From the NCBI GenBank assembly GCA_044870185.1, contig JBIOYL010000280.1, forward strand, positions 1 to 12,049: DNA of 12,049 nucleotides, read 5' to 3'. This DNA comes from JBIOYL01 sp044870185. GTDB lineage: Bacteria > Actinomycetota > CALGFH01. Within the stretch, counting starts at the first letter, position 1, and the number at the start of each line of letters is the position of its first letter. The position numbers were made by a program, and so were the translations under genes. Of the stretch, positions 8,245-12,049 are shown one piece after another. The notes beneath the pieces were generated by a model that was not told the origin of the DNA, made no database searches, and saw only the letters and a program-made list of their open reading frames with translations.

Positions 8245-8526
8245 TCACGAGCGCACCAGCCGCGCGATGGCCGCCGACGCCTCGGCCACCTTCGCCTCGG
8301 CGTCCGGGCCGCCCGAGGCGATCGCCTGGCGCACGCAGTGGGCGAGATGGTCGTCGAGCAACTCGAGGGCGACCGACTCGAGCGCCCTGGTCGCCTCCGA
8401 GATCTGGGTGAGCACGTCGATGCAGTAGCTGTCGGCGTCCACCATGCGCTGGATGCCCCGGACCTGGCCCTCGATGCGTCGCAGTCGCGCCTGGACGGCG
8501 TCCTTGCGGTCGGTGTAGCCCTGCAT
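8245..8526 (-). CDS. CsoR/RcnR-family metal-sensing transcriptional repressor
   Basis: Small all-helical DUF156 repressor that releases DNA when it binds metal, typically Cu(I) for CsoR types. The product is 93 residues. The Cu(I) ligand set C-H-C is visible as C35 (SYCIDVLTQ), H60 and C64 (DDHLAHC), with spacing as in known CsoR proteins. The N-terminal RLRRIEGQVRGIQRM helix is typical of the family. The ATG start at 8526 has AAGGAG at 8532–8537. It is the first gene of a likely csoR–permease–CDF operon and probably represses itself and both transporters. The name csoR is withheld because RicR-type and other sensors share the same ligands. Confidence 0.93.
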   Translation of the reverse strand: MQGYTDRKDAVQARLRRIEGQVRGIQRMVDADSYCIDVLTQISEATRALESVALELLDDHLAHCVRQAIASGGPDAEAKVAEASAAIARLVRS

Positions 8527-8541
8527 TGCGGCTCCTTCGAT

Positions 8542-8564
8542 GGGGTACTTCGGTAGTCTACCCC
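8542..8564 (-). promoter_or_regulatory. Candidate CsoR operator and promoter upstream of the repressor gene
   Basis: An inverted repeat GGGGTA (8542–8547) and TACCCC (8559–8564) with an 11-base spacer lies 15 bases before the repressor's start codon. A further palindrome GGTACC follows at 8565–8570. A possible -10 box TAGACT (8560 to 8555) lies partly in the spacer and overlaps the TACCCC arm. G/C-run palindromes with TA ends are characteristic of CsoR-type operators. No good -35 was found (TTGCAT at 8578 to 8573 is too close). Confidence 0.45.
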
Positions 8565-8592
8565 GGTACCCTATGCAAGGCCCGGCGCGACG

Positions 8593-9561
8593 TCAGCCCA
8601 CGGCCTCTGCGGCCGGGTAGTAGCGCACCGCCACATCCGCGGTCAGCTCGCGGACCCGGGCGATCTCGGCGGGCGTGAGCCGCTGCTTCCACGCGTCGAG
8701 GCTCTGGCGGCTGTCCAGGCGGCGAGCCCCGGTCCTGGACAGGCCCAGGCCGGAGCGCGACCAGGCGAACGCCGTGTCCGCGGACCGTCCGGAGGTCGAC
8801 GAGCGGATCGCCTTCCTGGCCCGCTCGTGGAAGGGCAGGCCCAGCCTGGCATACAGGGCCCGGTAGGCCATCAGCGGATCGAGCGACATGTCCTCGTGGC
8901 GCACCACCGTGACGTCGGCAAGGTCCCGGCGGCAGCGGTCGAGCACGTGGTAGATCATCCGCCACAGCAGGCTCGCCCGGCCCACGATGTCCCCTGGTGC
9001 GGCGGTCATCGTCTCCAGGTCGCCCCGGAACGGCTCGAGCCAGTCACGCAGCAGCAACGGCTGGCCCAGCAGCTGGTCGAGGCCGGTGCGCCAGCCCAGC
9101 CGCTTCCAGCTGCCGACCAGCGCCACCGGGTCCCGCACACAGATCACCACCTGGCAGCGGAAGCGGCGGACGAGCCAGGGGACGCAGAACGACGCGTACG
9201 GATCGTCCAGCAGGGGGCGCCGGCCGGCCAGCCGCCCGGCGGCGAAGCTGGTCGCGTACTTGACCAGCCGCAGCAGGTCGTAGGGCGCATGGTTGCAGCG
9301 CAGCTCGGCCAGGTAGTGGTAGCGCAGCGCGAGGGTGTCCCGGAACGCCGCCAGGTAGTCGGCCTCGTTGTCCTCGACGATGTACTGGAAGGCGAACCGG
9401 ACCGGGGCGTTCAGGACGCCCGGGCAGCGGCCGGGGGGATGGTGTGGGTTGAGCGGCTCGTTGACGTACACGACCCGGCCGCTCGCCTCCAGCATCTTGC
9501 CGGTCCAGCTGGTGGCGGCGCGTGGCATCCCGGTGACCAGGATGGGGGCTTGCTGCTCCAC
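8593..9561 (-). CDS. P-loop sulfotransferase family protein
   Basis: Predicted PAPS-dependent sulfotransferase that would move a sulfate group from PAPS to an unknown acceptor (sugar, lipid or small molecule). The product is 322 residues from the GTG at 9561, chosen because GGGAGG (9570–9575) lies 8 bases upstream and the protein then begins with the nucleotide-binding strand. The 5'-phosphosulfate loop is GMPRAATSWTGK (11–22). The 3'-phosphate site is CVRDPVALVGSW (141–152, with R143 and S151). The frame continues upstream to a TTG at 9633, but that extension has no family features. There is no signal peptide or membrane segment. Neighbours are sthA upstream and csoR downstream, and no sulfate-activation gene is in view, so the substrate cannot be inferred. 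The superfamily call is firm; the reaction is assumed from the motifs. Confidence 0.85.
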   Translation of the reverse strand: MEQQAPILVTGMPRAATSWTGKMLEASGRVVYVNEPLNPHHPPGRCPGVLNAPVRFAFQYIVEDNEADYLAAFRDTLALRYHYLAELRCNHAPYDLLRLVKYATSFAAGRLAGRRPLLDDPYASFCVPWLVRRFRCQVVICVRDPVALVGSWKRLGWRTGLDQLLGQPLLLRDWLEPFRGDLETMTAAPGDIVGRASLLWRMIYHVLDRCRRDLADVTVVRHEDMSLDPLMAYRALYARLGLPFHERARKAIRSSTSGRSADTAFAWSRSGLGLSRTGARRLDSRQSLDAWKQRLTPAEIARVRELTADVAVRYYPAAEAVG

Positions 9562-9569
9562 CTGTGCAT

Positions 9570-9575
9570 CCTCCC
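9570..9575 (-). promoter_or_regulatory. Ribosome-binding site fixing the sulfotransferase start
   Basis: GGGAGG on the minus strand stands 8 bases before the GTG at 9561. The ATG that directly follows GGAGG is in a different frame, and the longer TTG start at 9633 has no such site. Confidence 0.6.
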
Positions 9576-9624
9576 AGTTCGCCAGCCGGCGCCGCGGACG
9601 GCTGCAGCCTACGGCAGCGCCGCC

Positions 9625-9661
9625 GGCAGGCAAACCTGCCTACCCGTCCGGCGTGCGCCGG
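9625..9661 (-). terminator. Paired hairpins downstream of sthA
   Basis: Two inverted repeats follow the sthA stop (9675). CCGGCG-TG-CGCCGG lies at 9648–9661, and GGCAGG-CAAA-CCTGCC at 9625–9640 with a four-base loop. There is no U-run. They probably limit read-through from sthA into the sulfotransferase gene. The 113-base gap between the two genes contains nothing else recognisable. Confidence 0.4.
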
Positions 9662-9674
9662 CTGGCGTGGTCGG

Positions 9675-11108
9675 TCAGGAGGCGGCGCGGCCACCGACCG
9701 GCCGTCCCGGGCCGGGCCTTCCGGCCAGGCGCTGGAGGCCGTCGTAGGCGGCGTACTTGTACGCCTCGCTCTGGGTCGGGACGTTGAACGTGGCGTGGAT
9801 GAACCGGTCGATGGTCCCGCCGTCCTGGACGACGTTCTGCCCGATGTGGATGAGCTCGGCGGCCAGGTCACCCAGGATGTGCACGCCGAGCAGCGCCCGG
9901 TCCGCCCGCCGGAACACGAGCTTGACGAGCCCGTCGGTGGCGCCGGCGATGGCCGCCCGGGTGTTGTCGGCGAACCAGCCCCGGCCCACCTCGTAGTCGA
10001 CGCCTTGTTCGGCGGCGGCCTGCTCGGTCAGGCCGACCCTGGCCGCCTCCGGGATCGAGTAGATCCCGAACGGGGCGAGGGGATCCACCGTCTCCTTGAA
10101 GGGGATGCCGAAGGCGTAGCAGGCGGCCACCCTGCCCTGCTCCATCGACACCGACGACAGCCCCGGCGGCCCGATGACGTCCCCGGCCGCATAGACGTTG
10201 GCGGCCGTGGTCCGGTAGGTCGCATCGACCAGGATCCGGTTCCGGGCGTCGACGGCGACGCCGGCGGCGTCCAGACCGAGGCCCTCGACGTTGCCGGCCC
10301 GCCCGGCCGACGCGAGCACCTTGTCGGTGCGCAGCAGCTGCCCGTCGGGCAGCACCACCGCAAGCCCCCTGTCGTCACGCCGGACCGCCGGCCTGCCCCG
10401 GTCGAGCAGCACCCGCATCCCCTCGCTGCGGAACGCCTCCACGAGCAGGCGTGACAGCTCGGCGTCCAGGAACTTGACCAGGCGGTCGCCGCTGTCGACC
10501 AGGGTCACCTCCACGCCCAGCGCGGTCATGATCGACGCGTACTCGCACCCGGTGGCGCCACCGCCCAACACGACCATGCGCCCGAAGGGCTCGTCGATCT
10601 CCAGGATCGTCTCGGAGTCGCAGACGTCCGGGTCGTCGGCCGGGACCTGCGGCGGGTGGGACGGGCGGGACCCGGTGGCGATCAGGACCACGTCGGCCCG
10701 GAGGGTGCGCGGCCGCCCGTCCGGCCCGGTGACCAGCACGGACCGGTCCGGTGTCAGCGTGGCCTGGCCGTGGACGAGCTCGATCCCGTGGCGCTCGAGG
10801 TTGCGCTGCACCATCGTGGTCATGAGCTCGACCACCTCGGCGGTTCGGGTGCGCAGCCGTTTCAGGGTCGCTTCCGGGTCGAGCTGCAGGCTCAGGCCGT
10901 AGACGTCGCGCCGCCGGAAGCCGGTGATGTACAGCGCCGTCTCCCGCAGCGTCTTGGTGGGGATGCCGGCGCTGCCGACCGCCGACCCGCCTGGCCTGCT
11001 CGACCGGTCCACGATCGCCACACGCTTGCCGAAGTACGCCGCCTGCGCGGCGGCCTTCTCGCCGGCCGGGCCGGCGCCGATCACCACCATGTCGAACCGG
11101 TCGGTCAT
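9675..11108 (-). CDS. sthA: Soluble pyridine nucleotide transhydrogenase-like flavoprotein, lacking redox cysteines
   Basis: FAD-dependent flavoprotein of the disulfide-reductase superfamily, subgroup SthA, expected to pass hydride between NADPH and NAD+ in the cytoplasm. The product is 477 residues. FAD site GAGPAG (11–16), ATGSRP (144–149), second nucleotide site GGGATGCEY (182–190), FAD-binding YAAGDV (306–311), and the C-terminal interface with HIGQNVVQDGG and FNVPTQSEAYK. The segment IPTKTLRETALYITGF matches the SthA pattern. The usual CxxxxC is replaced by A43 and G48, so even the single cysteine found in other SthA proteins is gone. The active-site HPT is VPT (V443). The ATG at 11108 has GGGAG four bases upstream. 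A Gly/Pro-rich tail (463–477) ends the protein. Disulfide reductase activity can be ruled out; transhydrogenase activity is the best inference. Confidence 0.85.
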   Translation of the reverse strand: MTDRFDMVVIGAGPAGEKAAAQAAYFGKRVAIVDRSSRPGGSAVGSAGIPTKTLRETALYITGFRRRDVYGLSLQLDPEATLKRLRTRTAEVVELMTTMVQRNLERHGIELVHGQATLTPDRSVLVTGPDGRPRTLRADVVLIATGSRPSHPPQVPADDPDVCDSETILEIDEPFGRMVVLGGGATGCEYASIMTALGVEVTLVDSGDRLVKFLDAELSRLLVEAFRSEGMRVLLDRGRPAVRRDDRGLAVVLPDGQLLRTDKVLASAGRAGNVEGLGLDAAGVAVDARNRILVDATYRTTAANVYAAGDVIGPPGLSSVSMEQGRVAACYAFGIPFKETVDPLAPFGIYSIPEAARVGLTEQAAAEQGVDYEVGRGWFADNTRAAIAGATDGLVKLVFRRADRALLGVHILGDLAAELIHIGQNVVQDGGTIDRFIHATFNVPTQSEAYKYAAYDGLQRLAGRPGPGRPVGGRAAS

Positions 11109-11159
11109 CAAACTCCCATGCGGTCGGCCCTGCTCGTGCCTGCCCAGCCTGTCACCCGC

Positions 11160-11184
11160 GGCGCCGCGACGCCAGGGCGGCGCC
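11160..11184 (-). terminator. Terminator-like hairpin after the FAD oxidoreductase gene
   Basis: Perfect 8-base arms GGCGCCGC (11160–11167) and GCGGCGCC (11177–11184) with a nine-base loop lie 37 bases past the oxidoreductase stop and 52 bases before the sthA start. No U-run follows. It likely separates the two transcripts, leaving little room for an sthA promoter, and none was recognised. Confidence 0.4.
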
Positions 11185-11221
11185 GACAGCGGCGGGCGGC
11201 CCGGTGGCGTCGTGGAAGCGG

Positions 11222-12049
11222 TCAGTGGCCGCCGGAGGGCTGGATGTTCTGGTTGAGCTGGAACAGGTTGGTCGGGTCGTACCGGTCCTTGACCGCGACC
11301 AGGCGGGCGTAGGTGTCGGGCGGGTAGGAGGCCCGCACCTTGTCCTGCCCGGGTTCGGAGGTGAAGTTGACGTAGGCGCCGCCGGTGCTCCACGGGTCCA
11401 CGGCCTGGTGGGTTGCGCGCGCCCAGGCGGCATGCTCGGCAAAGCCGGCGCGGTCGGGCGAGCGGGCGATGATGTTGAGGACGTACGCCGCGTTGCGGTG
11501 CGCGAACGCGGTGGCGGCGGCGGGGACCCGGGCCATGGCGCCGCCGCAGGGGTGCAGGTGCAGCTCGTGGACGGGCGCCCGACCGGCTGCGTGCCGGGCC
11601 AGTAGGGTGTCGATGGTGTCGTCGGTCAGCCGCTCCAGCAGCGCCGCGGTGAAGTAGTTGTGGGCGCCTGCGGTCCACAATGGGTCCAGCAGGCTCTGCA
11701 TGGCGGTGTAGGGCATGGGACCCATGAGGTCGGCGATCGGGTCGGCCAGGGTCCGCAGCGGCTGGGCGGCTCCTGCGCCGTCCTCGACGGGACCGGCGTA
11801 GACGCCGAGGATGCCGACCACCATCCGGCCGTGGGCGGCCTCGGGCAGGAACGGCAGCGGCGGCGCGACGAGGAGGTTGGCCAGGGTGGTGAGCTCGTCG
11901 GGCATGGTGGCGGCGAGGTCGCGCCAGCCGCGCAGCACCTGGACCGCGTCCGCTGCGGCGTAGAACACCGGGCCGGCGAAGACGAGCGGGCCGACCGGGT
12001 GGAGGCGGTACTCCAGGGAGGTCACCACCCCGAAGTTGCCGCCGCCGCC
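11222..12049 (-). CDS. FAD-linked oxidoreductase (PCMH/BBE type), C-terminal part
   Basis: The 275 visible residues are the C-terminal part of a flavoprotein of the berberine-bridge / 6-hydroxynicotine oxidase-like family, which oxidises small molecules with covalently bound FAD. The fragment opens with GGGNFGVVTSLEYRLHPVG, the end of the FAD-binding PCMH domain. It continues through a substrate-binding region (about 20–225) that includes CGGAMARVPAAATAFAHR, and closes with a BBE domain (about 226–275) containing RYDPTNLFQLNQNIQP. Roughly 200 N-terminal residues, including the FAD attachment region, lie beyond the right edge. The gene itself shows no break. The substrate cannot be told, and nothing in the neighbouring genes narrows it. 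Confidence 0.9.
   Translation of the reverse strand, partial: GGGGNFGVVTSLEYRLHPVGPLVFAGPVFYAAADAVQVLRGWRDLAATMPDELTTLANLLVAPPLPFLPEAAHGRMVVGILGVYAGPVEDGAGAAQPLRTLADPIADLMGPMPYTAMQSLLDPLWTAGAHNYFTAALLERLTDDTIDTLLARHAAGRAPVHELHLHPCGGAMARVPAAATAFAHRNAAYVLNIIARSPDRAGFAEHAAWARATHQAVDPWSTGGAYVNFTSEPGQDKVRASYPPDTYARLVAVKDRYDPTNLFQLNQNIQPSGGH

Noticed and set aside
9562..9633. Longer sulfotransferase starting at a TTG codon (9633)
   Set aside because: The 24 extra residues have no family similarity and overlap the hairpin after sthA. The GTG at 9561 has a good ribosome-binding site.
11109..11677. Extension of sthA upstream to 11678 in the same frame
   Set aside because: The added region is the out-of-frame reading of the FAD oxidoreductase gene. 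The GAGPAG dinucleotide fold begins immediately after the ATG at 11108.

Overview
The window is very GC-rich DNA in which all ten recognisable genes lie on the minus strand, so transcription runs from the right edge to the left edge. The order tig–clpP–clpX–valS, the frequent GTG starts with good Shine-Dalgarno sites, and the CsoR and SthA protein types point to an actinobacterium (Actinomycetota). Only one clpP sits between tig and clpX. Streptomyces and mycobacteria carry a clpP1–clpP2 pair there, so a less-studied lineage is likely. That placement is an inference from gene content, not a phylogeny.

Left part (1–5695): a protein-quality block. Trigger factor (tig) meets nascent chains at the ribosome. 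ClpP (serine protease) and ClpX (AAA+ unfoldase) form a degradation machine, and valyl-tRNA synthetase follows and runs off the left edge. The tig stop codon touches the clpP ribosome-binding site, which implies translational coupling. clpP and clpX are separated by 96 bases that hold a strong hairpin. About 260 bases upstream of tig hold several GC-rich hairpins, a palindrome and a possible -10 box.

Middle part (5957–8592): a compact metal module read as csoR → permease with a C-terminal YHS metal-binding domain → cation diffusion facilitator. The csoR start is preceded by a GGGGTA/TACCCC inverted repeat that flanks a possible -10 box, suggesting autoregulation by a Cu(I)-type sensor. The permease gene looks damaged. 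An N-terminal fragment in one frame stops matching where the rest resumes in another frame, and about 50 expected residues are missing, including the first conserved Cys-Ser motif.

Right part (8593–12049): a P-loop sulfotransferase-like gene, a soluble pyridine nucleotide transhydrogenase homologue lacking both redox cysteines and the usual active-site histidine, and the C-terminal part of an FAD-linked (PCMH/BBE-type) oxidoreductase cut by the right edge. Hairpins lie after sthA and after the oxidoreductase.

No rRNA, tRNA, CRISPR array, insertion sequence or phage gene was seen. No gene-free stretch exceeds 300 bases. The longest are 5696–5956 and 2051–2268. I see no clearly new multi-gene system. 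The most notable items are the broken YHS permease within the metal module, the cysteine-less SthA, and the ClpP1/ClpP2-like mosaic of the single clpP.
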